Assembly (NCBI GenBank): GCA_002361425.1
Contig: DESW01000028.1
Coordinates: forward strand, 1-47,285
Direction of reading: 5' to 3'
DNA from: Candidatus Saccharibacteria bacterium UBA3304
GTDB lineage: Bacteria; Patescibacteriota; Saccharimonadia; Saccharimonadales; Saccharimonadaceae
DNA: 47,285 bases
This document shows positions 24,620 to 33,790 of this stretch, piece by piece. The notes below the pieces were generated by a model, which was given only the letters and a program-made list of their open reading frames with translations, made no database searches and was not told the DNA's origin. Both the position numbers and the translations under genes were made by a program. Every line of letters starts with the position of its first letter. Positions within the stretch are counted from its first letter, which is position 1.

Positions 24620-25813
24620 CTAGCTCATCCCCTCCAATTGGTCAGTTAACGCCGGAATATATGCGCCGCTATTTGGCACTAACAAGAAATATTCAAAATC
24701 ATTTTCGGTAATAATCTTTTCAAATTCCGTCTTCGTACACAAGCGCGGATCGATTACGAATGTCTGATTAAAATGAGAGGCGACGAGCTCGTCAATCGCG
24801 TTCGTGTCACTGTAACCTATCATTAGCAAATTGCCTTTTTCTGGCTGGTGAAAATCGAATTTAATCGTCGCGTAATCTAGCCCATAAAATGCGCCATAGG
24901 AAGTAGCGCCAGCTTCCGTTCTTTTTGCTGAATCCGAGAAGAATTCATCCTGGTGTCCGTAGATAGTTTTCTCGCCATTCACATAAGTATCGTGCGCTTT
25001 AGTCTCAAAGCGGTACGCAGTAAACTTCTCATGCGAAAGCGTCGGGTATGCGAACCTATATTTTGAGCCTTGAAAATCGTAATTAAAAGCCACTTTTTCG
25101 GCCGGCTTTATCGTTTCTTCTTCGTCGCTAAGTATGAGGCGAATAATTTCCTGGTAACCGCGGTAAGAGCCGGCATAATTCCAGTGATGATCGGTCTTCG
25201 TGAATAGCTTTTTATAGTTGTCGTAGCTACCTATTTTCAGTGCTGACTGTTTGAAGGCAGGGTAATAAGAAGCGAATCTATTTACATATTCTTCTTCCAT
25301 TTCTGGATGGTCAAAATCCGCCGTCGATTCCAGCGTTACTAAATACTGATACTTATTTTCGATAGGCAGATTAGAATAGTAGTTTGAGCTTTCTTTGATG
25401 GCAGCTTCGTTTGCCTTAACGTAGTCATAATAATGTCTCACTAAATAATCGTCGCCGGAATAGAAATATAAGCCGTCAGCAATCAGACGATAATTGCTAT
25501 CTTTCTTCTCGCTAATCCAATTGAGCCCGTTAAAAAGTACGCGTTTTGTGTCGAGATATTTTGTGCGAATCGACTCGCTCGCTGGCATTTGATCGGCCAA
25601 AGCTTTTTCGAGGTTATTTTGAAAATCGCCATGCCAAAATTCTTTTGCATTTAGCTCTGGCATTCTGTTTGCATAGCGACCTTCCAAATCAAGCGGATCG
25701 GCCTTCTCGCCAACCACAAATAAACGTGCCCAAACTACAGGCAGAGACAGTAAAAATAGAACTAAAAATACGCGCCCACATACGCGTTCAACTTTTTGGT
25801 TGTACCTCCGCAT
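24620..25813 (-). CDS. DHHW/AlgJ-like SGNH-hydrolase-fold protein
   Basis: A 397-residue protein with an N-terminal signal anchor (about 13-32) and an external domain with the defining TKTDHHWNYAGSY motif (near residue 205). DHHW proteins resemble AlgJ/AlgX and finish polymer O-acetylation with acyl groups delivered by an MBOAT partner, which is the next gene here. Leaderless-type start: TGCTATAAT ends 7 nt before the ATG. Charged N-terminus (MRRYNQKVERV) fits an inside-positive anchor. Confidence 0.87.
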   Translation of the reverse strand: MRRYNQKVERVCGRVFLVLFLLSLPVVWARLFVVGEKADPLDLEGRYANRMPELNAKEFWHGDFQNNLEKALADQMPASESIRTKYLDTKRVLFNGLNWISEKKDSNYRLIADGLYFYSGDDYLVRHYYDYVKANEAAIKESSNYYSNLPIENKYQYLVTLESTADFDHPEMEEEYVNRFASYYPAFKQSALKIGSYDNYKKLFTKTDHHWNYAGSYRGYQEIIRLILSDEEETIKPAEKVAFNYDFQGSKYRFAYPTLSHEKFTAYRFETKAHDTYVNGEKTIYGHQDEFFSDSAKRTEAGATSYGAFYGLDYATIKFDFHQPEKGNLLMIGYSDTNAIDELVASHFNQTFVIDPRLCTKTEFEKIITENDFEYFLLVPNSGAYIPALTDQLEGMS

Positions 25814-25820
25814 TGATTTT

Positions 25821-25826
25821 ATTATA
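25821..25826 (-). promoter_or_regulatory. Extended -10 box of the DHHW-MBOAT operon (minus strand)
   Basis: TGCTATAAT on the minus strand; TATAAT ends 7 nt before the ATG at 25813. Confidence 0.65.
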
Positions 25827-25842
25827 GCACCCCTGAAAACGC

Positions 25843-25871
25843 TTGCGCTTTTCTTGCAAATATACTATAGT
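25843..25871 (+). promoter_or_regulatory. Promoter of the MucBP surface-protein gene
   Basis: TTGCGC, 17-nt spacer, TATAGT (25866-25871). The leader of about 33 nt contains GGTCAAAA twice and no clear Shine-Dalgarno. Divergent from the DHHW promoter. Confidence 0.6.
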
Positions 25872-25910
25872 GACTTTACGACTAGGTCAAAATAAAAAGG
25901 TCAAAAAACA

Positions 25911-27686
25911 ATGAGAAAAAAGAGCATTACTATTGCGGTAGCTGTCGCGCTTGCAGCTATTTTGCAGTTCGCCCTAGGCAGCTCTGTGAGTGCCGCGGCG
26001 CCAGTATATAAAGATTACAGCGAATTGGAGCCAGTCATCTCCGAGGACGGTGCTTCCACTCGCCTGTACTTCACAGAAGACACCCGTTTCACCATTAAGC
26101 AGATGGCTAACGATGAAGATGCCGAGACGAGCGTCACGATGGACAAGATGTATATTGTCCGCCCGGGCCGCGAAATGATTGTCTTGATCGAAAATACTAC
26201 AGCCCGCGATAAAGACGGTAATCCAATCGATGTTATCTTTCGCCTAAATAATGCTCATAGCTATACGGATGTCATCATGAACGGTGAGCCTACAACAGTC
26301 GCAAACTACTTCGGCGTTCAATTCTCTAGCACTACCTGTGGCTATGACGGTGTAAGTGAAATGATTGAGCAAGCTAGCTGTCGCTATACTACTCTTGGCC
26401 CTGGTGACCCTATTGTTTTTTGGCTTGACGCTAACTATAGCTACGGCGACCTTACCGTAGAATACATTAAAAAGGGAAGCTATAATAACTCTACCAAGCG
26501 CGGTACTCCTGCCGGCATTACCAAGATTACCTACATGACCTACGATTACGACGTTCCTCTCCCGGGCGGCGTAAGTACTAATAGCGCTCTTTTCGGCGGC
26601 AATGAAGGTATTGCTACGCTCGACGGTCCTAGCCAAGTAGTAAATTACTACAACAAGAACGTCAGCGCGACTGACACGCACTTCATCGAACGCGATAATG
26701 GCCTCGCAGTTACCTCCATGGGAGCAAACCACAGTGGTAGCTTCAACGGTATTTATTGGGGCGGTTCGTGTTTCTCAGTTGCTAGTAACTTGCAGAATTC
26801 TTCTCATACTGTCCGTTATTCCGCTACTACCGCCGGCGTTGCAATGATTATCGGCTCGCCAGTCGCTGTCGATACTCCAGCGCCAAAGAAATTTGTCGAG
26901 GAAGACAAGGTAGAGAACCACGTCAACGTTGGTGTAGATTTTGATTATTCTATCGAACAGGTCGTCCCAGAACTCTACAGCTCCGAAAACGATGTCCTCG
27001 CTTTTGCCTCTCTCTATGGCAAGTATCCAAACATGAAAACGAATCACAATTACACTCGTTTCGAAATCGGTGACACGCTTAATGAAAGCCTCGTTCTTCC
27101 AGATGCTTCCCGCGTGAAGGTTTATCGCGAAGGTGTCGACGTTACGAACGAATTTGATATTACAATTAGCGGCCAAAATCTCCTCGTTAAAGCCAAAAAT
27201 ACTGCACTCTTAAGCAACGATTTCTACGGCGGCAACCTCAAGATTGTTCTTCCAGTCAAAGTTAGAGAAAACTTCACTGACGCAATCTTCACTAACGCCG
27301 CAACGACGACCTATCAGTATACTGGTATCACGGTCCGCAACAAGCAATCCAACCCAGTTACGACCTACGTTTACCACAAGCTCACGACTCGCTACATCGA
27401 CAAGGATACCGGCAAGCCAATTGCTGATCCAGTCGAAGCAGATTATCCGCATAACTACGAATATACGACCAAGCCACTCGCTACTATTCCTGAGGGCTAT
27501 ACGCTCGTAGAAACCCCATCCAATGCCAGCGGCACCCTCGATGGCAACACTGTCGTAACTTACTATTACAAAGGTCCAGATAATCCAAGCACTCTCGATC
27601 AAGATTACTCTCCACTCGCCTTCGTCTTCGGCGGCGCTATCGCCGGTGCCGGCGCAATCTTCTTTGCAGTCTCCAAACGCCGCTAG
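25911..27686 (+). CDS. Secreted, membrane-anchored surface protein with MucBP-like domain
   Basis: A 591-residue exported protein. A signal peptide spans about 1-29 (ending near SSVSAAAP). A large beta-rich ectodomain follows with several Cys and many Tyr/Thr/Asn. Near the C-terminus (about 480-553) a MucBP-like repeat reads LTTRYIDKDTGKPIADPVE ... LVETPSNASGTLDGNTVVTYYY. The protein ends in one membrane helix (about 568-586) and a basic KRR tail, with no LPxTG motif, so it is a membrane-anchored adhesin candidate. It could help attach an episymbiont to its host cell; that role is inferred only. Confidence 0.83.
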   Translation: MRKKSITIAVAVALAAILQFALGSSVSAAAPVYKDYSELEPVISEDGASTRLYFTEDTRFTIKQMANDEDAETSVTMDKMYIVRPGREMIVLIENTTARDKDGNPIDVIFRLNNAHSYTDVIMNGEPTTVANYFGVQFSSTTCGYDGVSEMIEQASCRYTTLGPGDPIVFWLDANYSYGDLTVEYIKKGSYNNSTKRGTPAGITKITYMTYDYDVPLPGGVSTNSALFGGNEGIATLDGPSQVVNYYNKNVSATDTHFIERDNGLAVTSMGANHSGSFNGIYWGGSCFSVASNLQNSSHTVRYSATTAGVAMIIGSPVAVDTPAPKKFVEEDKVENHVNVGVDFDYSIEQVVPELYSSENDVLAFASLYGKYPNMKTNHNYTRFEIGDTLNESLVLPDASRVKVYREGVDVTNEFDITISGQNLLVKAKNTALLSNDFYGGNLKIVLPVKVRENFTDAIFTNAATTTYQYTGITVRNKQSNPVTTYVYHKLTTRYIDKDTGKPIADPVEADYPHNYEYTTKPLATIPEGYTLVETPSNASGTLDGNTVVTYYYKGPDNPSTLDQDYSPLAFVFGGAIAGAGAIFFAVSKRR

Positions 27687-27725
27687 GGCATGTTAAAATA
27701 GAACAAAGAAACAGGAGGTTTTTCT

Positions 27726-29552
27726 ATGTGTGGAATCGTCGGTTATGTAGGTAAGAAAACCGCTCAAGACGTACTTGTTGGTGGACTTCGTAGATTGGAA
27801 TATCGCGGCTATGACTCCGCTGGTATCGCAACGTTGGATGATAATAATGAAGCTCATATTGCTCGCTCAGTCGGTAAGATTGCAGAGCTTGCGAATGTTC
27901 TAGAGGGCGCTCCTCAGACCGGTCATCTCGGTATTGGCCATACCCGTTGGGCAACCCACGGTGGCGTCACTGAGACTAACGCCCATCCTCACCACGTAAA
28001 GAATATTTACATGGTTCATAACGGTATTATTGAGAACTACAAAGAGCTCAAGGCTGAACTTTCTGATAAAGGTTACGAATTTGCTTCTGATACTGATACT
28101 GAGGTTCTTGCTGCTCTTGTTGATAGCAATTATACTGACGGCGTCACACTTAAGGATGCTGTTGCTAAGGCTCTTAAGCGCGTTCGCGGCACCTATGGTA
28201 TTGCTGTTTTCTCGCCAAAAGAACCTGGCACGCTCATCGTCGCTCGCCTCGGCTCTCCATTGATTATTGGTCTCGGTCAGGGCGAAACTATTATTGCATC
28301 CGACGCTTCCGCGCTTCTTGGCTACACTCGCGAAGCTATCTATCTTAATGATGGCGAACTCGCTGTTTGTAATAAAGATGGTGCCGAGGTCTTTACGCTC
28401 GGCCTCAAGCATCTCGACAGCAAACCAGAAACCATCGAAGGTGACCTTGCTCAGATTCAGAAGGGCGGCTACGATCACTTCTTGCTCAAGGAAATCATGG
28501 AGCAGGCAACTACGCTTCATAATACTTTGAGTGGCCGTATTGACCCAGACGCTGGTAAGATGCATCTTGGCGGTCCAAACCTCACCGAAAAAGAAATGCG
28601 CGATATCAAGCATATCGTCATTGTCGGTTGCGGCACTGCTTACTACGCTGGTCTCCTTGCTTCCTACTACATGGAGCAGCTCGTTCCAGATATTACTACC
28701 GAGGTTGTGATTGCTAGTGAATATCGTTATCGCAGCTTCCATCTTCCAGAGAACACTGTTGCACTCATCGTTTCCCAGTCTGGTGAAACCGCCGATACGC
28801 TCGCCTGTCTTCGCGAAATTAAGAAGCGCGGCGCCAAGGTTCTCGGCATTGTTAACGTTGTCGGTTCCACGATTGCTCGCGAGGTTGATGGCGGTACTTA
28901 TGTCCACGCTGGCCCAGAAATCTCCGTCGCTTCCACTAAGGCCTTTACGGCTCAGGTCGTAACTATGCTCATGTTCGCCGGTATGATTGCCGAATATCAC
29001 GGCGGTGATCCAAAGCTTATCGCTGAGTTTACTCGCGAGCTCGCAATTCTCCCAGAAGAAATCGAGAAGACTCTCAATACCCACCACGACACTATGAAAG
29101 CACTCGCAGAGAAGTATGCTAAGTTTGACCATGCGCTTTACCTTGGTCGCGACACTGCTTACCCAATCTCTCTCGAAGGTGCACTCAAACTCAAGGAAAT
29201 TTCCTACATTCATGCTGAAGGCTACGCAAGCGGCGAGCTTAAGCATGGCCCAATCGCTCTCGTCGACGAACGTTTCTTCGAGGTCTTCAATATTCTCGAT
29301 AACTGGCTCTTCGACAAGTCCTGCGGCGGTCTCCATGAAGTTCGCGCTCGCGGCGGTAAGACTATCGTTCTTACTAACTCCAAGGCTGATATTGAAGCCG
29401 ATGATATTGTCCGTATCGACAGCCCAATCAAGCTTCTCACGCCAATTCTTTTGAACACTCTCCAGCAGCTCTTCGCATACTATGTCGCAGTTGATCGCGG
29501 CAATGATGTTGACCAGCCACGTAACCTCGCGAAATCTGTCACGGTAGAATAA
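27726..29552 (+). CDS. glmS: Glutamine-fructose-6-phosphate aminotransferase (isomerizing)
   Basis: A 608-residue full-length GlmS that makes glucosamine-6-phosphate from fructose-6-phosphate and glutamine, the first step to UDP-GlcNAc. The N-terminal glutaminase begins with Cys2 (MCGIVGYVG) and includes RWATHGGV. Two SIS domains follow, with VGCGTAYYAG, SQSGETADTLA and SVASTKAFTAQ; the C-terminus NLAKSVTVE is standard. AGGAGG lies 8 nt before the ATG, so translation is SD-led. A -10-like TTAAAAT lies near 27692-27698. No glmS ribozyme is possible in the 40-nt leader. First gene of an operon to 33583. Confidence 0.96.
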   Translation: MCGIVGYVGKKTAQDVLVGGLRRLEYRGYDSAGIATLDDNNEAHIARSVGKIAELANVLEGAPQTGHLGIGHTRWATHGGVTETNAHPHHVKNIYMVHNGIIENYKELKAELSDKGYEFASDTDTEVLAALVDSNYTDGVTLKDAVAKALKRVRGTYGIAVFSPKEPGTLIVARLGSPLIIGLGQGETIIASDASALLGYTREAIYLNDGELAVCNKDGAEVFTLGLKHLDSKPETIEGDLAQIQKGGYDHFLLKEIMEQATTLHNTLSGRIDPDAGKMHLGGPNLTEKEMRDIKHIVIVGCGTAYYAGLLASYYMEQLVPDITTEVVIASEYRYRSFHLPENTVALIVSQSGETADTLACLREIKKRGAKVLGIVNVVGSTIAREVDGGTYVHAGPEISVASTKAFTAQVVTMLMFAGMIAEYHGGDPKLIAEFTRELAILPEEIEKTLNTHHDTMKALAEKYAKFDHALYLGRDTAYPISLEGALKLKEISYIHAEGYASGELKHGPIALVDERFFEVFNILDNWLFDKSCGGLHEVRARGGKTIVLTNSKADIEADDIVRIDSPIKLLTPILLNTLQQLFAYYVAVDRGNDVDQPRNLAKSVTVE

Positions 29553-29553
29553 T

Positions 29554-31407
29554 ATGGCAACTGATGCTCGGAGTAGAAAAACTGATCGCGCTAAGCGCCG
29601 TGCTGAACGGCGCGCTGAGCGTGGTAAACCTACCTATCCGCGCATTAATTTGAAGTCTATCTTTTATGTCATCGGCATTTATCGCAAAGCCGTTGGCCCA
29701 AAGAGTATCTTCTTTGTTATTTATCGCATCTACAACTCTATCGTGCCGACCATTACGGCCGTCCTCGCCGGTGCCGCCGTCACGAGTATTTCTAATGGCG
29801 TCGTCACACACGACTACGTGCCGTTTATTATTGTTGCTGTCGTGCTCCTTGGTATCGAGGTGGTCAACCTCATTCTCGGTACTATTAATAATTTCTTGTC
29901 GATTACCACTACGCAGGATGTTTTCATTTATGTCGGCGAGCAGATTGCGACTAAATATATCCAGATTCCATTGAAGCTTCGCGAGAGTAGGGAATTCGCC
30001 GATAAATTCGAACGTGTTCGTGATTTCGGTAGCTCCATCGCCTACGTTTCGTCCAGCATCATCAATGTTGCAACTTCGATTATCTCGCTCATTTCCGTCA
30101 TCATCGCCACGCTAACCATTTCGCCAATCGTCACGATTGTCGTTTTGCTTGCGTCCGTGCCGGCATCTGTTCTTACGCTTCGTCTCGCCGCTATGCAGCG
30201 CCGCAACTGGCGTGAGTTTACGCGCGATCGCCGCATCGCTTGGTCTATCGAGCAGAAAATCACCAACTCCAACAATGCCCTCGAAATTGAGATGAATGGT
30301 CTTTCTGGCCACCTCGTTCGCCAGATGATCAAGGCCCGTCGTCGCAGTCAGGAGCAAGATATCATCGATGAACGTCGCTTCCTCTGGCCACGCTTCGGCG
30401 CCAACGGTCTCGAAACTGTCGCAAGCTATGGCGTGTTAATTTTCGTTGCAATCGAGATTATCGTCGGCAAGTTGGCCATTGGTCAATTCCTCACTATCCG
30501 CACCCTCCTCAACCAGCTTAACGGCAACGTTGCTAGCTTCTTTGGCAGTATTTCTACGGTCAACGAAAGCCTCGTCAACGCAACCGACTACATGGAGTTT
30601 ATGCAGACGCCAGCCAATCCAAGCGGCGATATCAAGATTACCGAAACGCCAAAGATTGAATTCCGCAATGTTTCATTCACTTACCCGAATCAGACTGCCA
30701 AAGCACTTGATAACGTTAGCTTCGTACTCAACCCAGGCGACTCGCTCGCGATTGTTGGTGAGAACGGCGCCGGCAAAACCACACTCATTAAGTTACTCAT
30801 TGGTGCTTATGAGCCTTCCGATGGCGTGATTCTTATCAACGATCAGCCATTCTCACGCATCGATCGCGAAAGCTATCTTGGCCAGCTCGGTGCACTCTTC
30901 CAGGATTACGCGCGCTACGAATTTGCTACTCTCGGCGAAAACGTCTGGTTCGGCGACGTCGACAAAAAGTACGACAAAAAAGCCGTCAGGGAAGCGCTCA
31001 AAGATGCCGACCTTCAGGATCTTGCCGAAAAATATGAAAAAGGTCTCGACCAAATTATGTCCAAGGATTTCGACGAGAAATATACCACCGATTTGTCTGG
31101 TGGCCAGTGGCAGCGCCTCAGCATTGCACGCGCTTTCTTCCGCTCGCCAAACGTTCTTTTGCTCGATGAGCCAACCGCTGCTGTCGACGCAAAGTCCGAG
31201 TACGAAATCTTCCAGAATATCATCAAAAAACAGCAGGGCAAATCCACGATTATCATCTCGCACCGTTTCTCGACCGTACGCAAGGCTCAGCAGATTATCG
31301 TGCTCGATAAGGGTACAATTACCGAATCTGGCACACACGAAGAGCTTCTCGCTCAGAACGGCACCTATGCCGAGATGTTCAAACTTCAGGCCGAAGGGTA
31401 TAATTAG
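29554..31407 (+). CDS. ABC transporter, fused permease and ATPase (exporter type)
   Basis: A 617-residue half transporter. It has a basic N-terminus, six membrane helices (about 50-340) and a C-terminal ATPase: Walker A GENGAGKT, signature LSGGQWQRLSIARAF, Walker B VLLLDEPTAAVDA and switch His in ISHRFSTV. It likely works as a homodimer exporting a lipid, glycan precursor or peptide. It starts one base after the glmS stop. Confidence 0.93.
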   Translation: MATDARSRKTDRAKRRAERRAERGKPTYPRINLKSIFYVIGIYRKAVGPKSIFFVIYRIYNSIVPTITAVLAGAAVTSISNGVVTHDYVPFIIVAVVLLGIEVVNLILGTINNFLSITTTQDVFIYVGEQIATKYIQIPLKLRESREFADKFERVRDFGSSIAYVSSSIINVATSIISLISVIIATLTISPIVTIVVLLASVPASVLTLRLAAMQRRNWREFTRDRRIAWSIEQKITNSNNALEIEMNGLSGHLVRQMIKARRRSQEQDIIDERRFLWPRFGANGLETVASYGVLIFVAIEIIVGKLAIGQFLTIRTLLNQLNGNVASFFGSISTVNESLVNATDYMEFMQTPANPSGDIKITETPKIEFRNVSFTYPNQTAKALDNVSFVLNPGDSLAIVGENGAGKTTLIKLLIGAYEPSDGVILINDQPFSRIDRESYLGQLGALFQDYARYEFATLGENVWFGDVDKKYDKKAVREALKDADLQDLAEKYEKGLDQIMSKDFDEKYTTDLSGGQWQRLSIARAFFRSPNVLLLDEPTAAVDAKSEYEIFQNIIKKQQGKSTIIISHRFSTVRKAQQIIVLDKGTITESGTHEELLAQNGTYAEMFKLQAEGYN

Positions 31408-31410
31408 GAC

Positions 31411-32340
31411 ATGAACATTCCGCTCGAGCTTTTCTATTCGCGCCTCGGCACGATTGCTATTATTCTTGTCCTCGGTTTTATTTTGGGCAAGGCAAAACTC
31501 ATCGATACCAAGGCTAACAAATGCCTCGTCAATTTGCTTTTGACTGTTTTTATGCCGGCCTCACTTTTCGTGGCATTCCCAAGCGAATTCAATAAAGAAA
31601 CATCTGATCTTTTCTTCAAAGGCCTCGCAGCTGGTATTATCGTGATGCTTGCTCTCATTGCTGCCAGCCGCATCATCTTTAATAAGCATTTTTATAAAGG
31701 CGAGCTTCGCTTCGAGTCGCAGTTCGCACTTATCTTTAATAATGCTACTTTCCTTGGCTATCCGATCATTTCTAGCGTCTTTGGCCAGCAGGGCATCGTG
31801 CCGTATTGTGGTTTCATTATCGCCTTCAATATCGCGCTCTTTTCCTATGGCGTCTTCCTCTTCGAGCGCAAACTTACTGCCAAACTTTTCTATGGCATTA
31901 TTAAGAATCCAAATATTATCGCCGTCATTCTCGGTATGGCACTCTTTCTCTCTGGCCTCAAAATACCAGGCTTCATCATGGATGCTGCGCAATTTACCGG
32001 CAATGCTACGACCGCGCTTTCAATTATTTGTATCGGCTTTATGTTGAGCCATGCTGACTTCAAGAAGCTCATCAAGAAATGGCGTCTCACTGTCACGGCC
32101 GTCATTCAGCTAATCATTGGTCCAGTCATGACTTATTTCTTGCTCGCTTTCCTCAACTTCCCAGACGAGGTGATTATCGTTTGTACGATTATTCAGACTC
32201 TCCCAACCGCTACCAGCCTCGGTCTCTTCGCTGCTAAGTACGGCGGTAACGACATTGAAGCTTCCGAGCTCGTCACGATTTCTACATTGCTTTCGCTCAT
32301 AACTATGCCAGCGATGGTATGGCTGCTCTTGATTCACTAA
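31411..32340 (+). CDS. AEC-family transporter (auxin efflux carrier type)
   Basis: A 309-residue protein with about ten membrane helices. Typical family features are IILVLGFILGKAKLID at the N-terminus, NNATFLGYPIISSVFGQQG with the conserved Asn/Gly/Pro, and a C-terminal helix pair separated by LPTATSLGLFAAKYG. AEC proteins move small organic anions such as malate or amino acids; the substrate is not predictable. It follows the ABC gene by 3 nt and precedes the GH30 gene by 1 nt. Confidence 0.87.
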   Translation: MNIPLELFYSRLGTIAIILVLGFILGKAKLIDTKANKCLVNLLLTVFMPASLFVAFPSEFNKETSDLFFKGLAAGIIVMLALIAASRIIFNKHFYKGELRFESQFALIFNNATFLGYPIISSVFGQQGIVPYCGFIIAFNIALFSYGVFLFERKLTAKLFYGIIKNPNIIAVILGMALFLSGLKIPGFIMDAAQFTGNATTALSIICIGFMLSHADFKKLIKKWRLTVTAVIQLIIGPVMTYFLLAFLNFPDEVIIVCTIIQTLPTATSLGLFAAKYGGNDIEASELVTISTLLSLITMPAMVWLLLIH

Positions 32341-32341
32341 A

Positions 32342-33583
32342 ATGAAAACAAATATCACTGTCAGGACAGATATAGAACTAGGCGTATGGCAGGGCATTGG
32401 TGGCGCAATTACTGAGGCGGTTGCCTACAATTTCGCAAAGCTTAGTCCAGAAAAACAGCAGAAATTCATCGATGCTTACTATAGTGCAACCGGCGCAGAT
32501 TATCGCTGGCTCCGCATCAGTATCGGCAGTAACGATTTCTGTCTCGCGCCATACGAATATACTAAAAAGCGCAGTCTCAAAGATTTTTCTATCGATCACG
32601 ACCGTGAGTTAATTTTGCCGATGCTAAAGAAAGTTGTCACCAAAAAAGACCTCAAAATTATCGCCGCTCCATGGTCGCCGCCAAGCTGCCTAAAGACTAC
32701 GCATATGACGCGTTTTGGCGGTACGCTCAAGCCTTGGCGCTACGGCCGCTATGCTAAATATATTCGCAAGTGGCTCGACGCCTATGCTGTAGAGGGTATC
32801 AAGGTGAATTATCTTTCTCCGCAAAATGAGCCGCACGCCATTCAAAAGTGGGAATCCTGTATCTTTTCTTATCGCGGTCAGCGCCGCCTCGCCTATAAAT
32901 ATCTTGCGCGCGAACTTGCCGATTACGACCTTCAGATTTTGCTCTGGGATCATAACAAAGCAAAATTCGAGCAGGTCGCAGATCGTCTATTAAATGGCAA
33001 ATATGTCACCGAGTTTGGTCGCGACAAAAAAGTCGCCGGCCTTTGCTACCATTGGTACAACGGCACCTATCCTGAAAAAATGTGGGCCGTCCGTCAAAAA
33101 TATCCGGATATCATGATGGTGAGTTCGGAGATGTGCTGCGGCCATTCCAGCTACGATCCAAAGAACTGGGCGAATGCATCCAATCCATATTATCGCGAGC
33201 TACTTTCGGACATTAATACTGGCGCCAGCGCCTGGCTCGACTGGAATATGCTGCTGTCCTGGCAGGGTGGCCCGAGTTATTGTGGCAACTACTGCGCAAG
33301 CCCAGTCATCATGAACGAAGCCGGCGATGATTTTATCCTCACGCCAATCTATGATGCGCTCAAGAAATTCTCGCAGATGTTTCCAGCAGGGAGCAAGGTC
33401 ATTCGTTGCGAAATATCCTCCGATCAAGTCGCCGCCGTCGCGCGCAAAGTCGGCAAAAACTACGAAGTAGTTGTCGCAAATGTTTCCGATGACGACAAAA
33501 ATCAAGATGTCACTATTCGTCTTGGCGGCGTAGAAAAACAGGTCTCATTGAAGAAGCTCGAAATTAAAAAGTTTACTTTCTGA
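32342..33583 (+). CDS. Glycoside hydrolase family 30-like enzyme, cytosolic
   Basis: A 413-residue (beta/alpha)8 glycosidase of the glucosylceramidase/GH30 type. WQGIGGAITEA lies at the start, then RISIGSNDF and APWSPPSCLKT. The acid/base Glu is E163 in YLSPQNEP and the nucleophile E263 is in MVSSEMCCGHSSYD. A small beta-sandwich closes the C-terminus. No signal peptide, so it acts inside the cell, probably on an imported beta-linked glycoside such as beta-glucoside or beta-xyloside. Last gene of the glmS operon, next to two transporters. Confidence 0.88.
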   Translation: MKTNITVRTDIELGVWQGIGGAITEAVAYNFAKLSPEKQQKFIDAYYSATGADYRWLRISIGSNDFCLAPYEYTKKRSLKDFSIDHDRELILPMLKKVVTKKDLKIIAAPWSPPSCLKTTHMTRFGGTLKPWRYGRYAKYIRKWLDAYAVEGIKVNYLSPQNEPHAIQKWESCIFSYRGQRRLAYKYLARELADYDLQILLWDHNKAKFEQVADRLLNGKYVTEFGRDKKVAGLCYHWYNGTYPEKMWAVRQKYPDIMMVSSEMCCGHSSYDPKNWANASNPYYRELLSDINTGASAWLDWNMLLSWQGGPSYCGNYCASPVIMNEAGDDFILTPIYDALKKFSQMFPAGSKVIRCEISSDQVAAVARKVGKNYEVVVANVSDDDKNQDVTIRLGGVEKQVSLKKLEIKKFTF

Positions 33584-33593
33584 TTGCCTACTA

Positions 33594-33622
33594 TTGACAA
33601 AATGAGCAATTTGTGGTACAAT
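33594..33622 (+). promoter_or_regulatory. Strong sigma70 promoter of the alphaCTD-sigma4 chimera gene
   Basis: TTGACA (33594-33599), exactly 17 nt, TACAAT (33617-33622). It begins about 10 nt after the GH30 stop and opens a leader of about 160 nt. Confidence 0.85.
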
Positions 33623-33628
33623 TAATAA

Positions 33629-33790
33629 ACAGTCTCTATTTACTTACATTTTAAGAGGTGAGCACATTAATATTTAGAGAAAGGAGAGTTTATAACTCTG
33701 ACTGATGCGCTCAACTCTTTTGTTTCTATTGAGGTCTAGTCAAACCATATGTTTGCCTAGCTATTGTTTATTTTCACGGAGGATAAGAAA
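33629..33790 (+). promoter_or_regulatory. 5' leader with leader-peptide ORF
   Basis: It contains two SD-like runs (AAGAGGTGAG near 33652 and AAAGGAGAG near 33681). A 29-codon ORF runs from ATG 33705 to a TGA at 33792-33794 that overlaps the main ATG (ATGA). The peptide is hydrophobic then basic and ends RRIRK. The main SD GGAGG lies near 33779. Confidence 0.55.

Noticed and set aside
27687..27725. Possible glmS ribozyme
   Set aside because: The gap is under 40 nt, far too short for the ribozyme core, and holds only a -10-like box and an SD.
27900..29336. A 478-codon open frame on the minus strand
   Set aside because: It is fully antisense to glmS, its composition is the mirror of glmS codons, and it has no promoter or SD. 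glmS is unmistakable.
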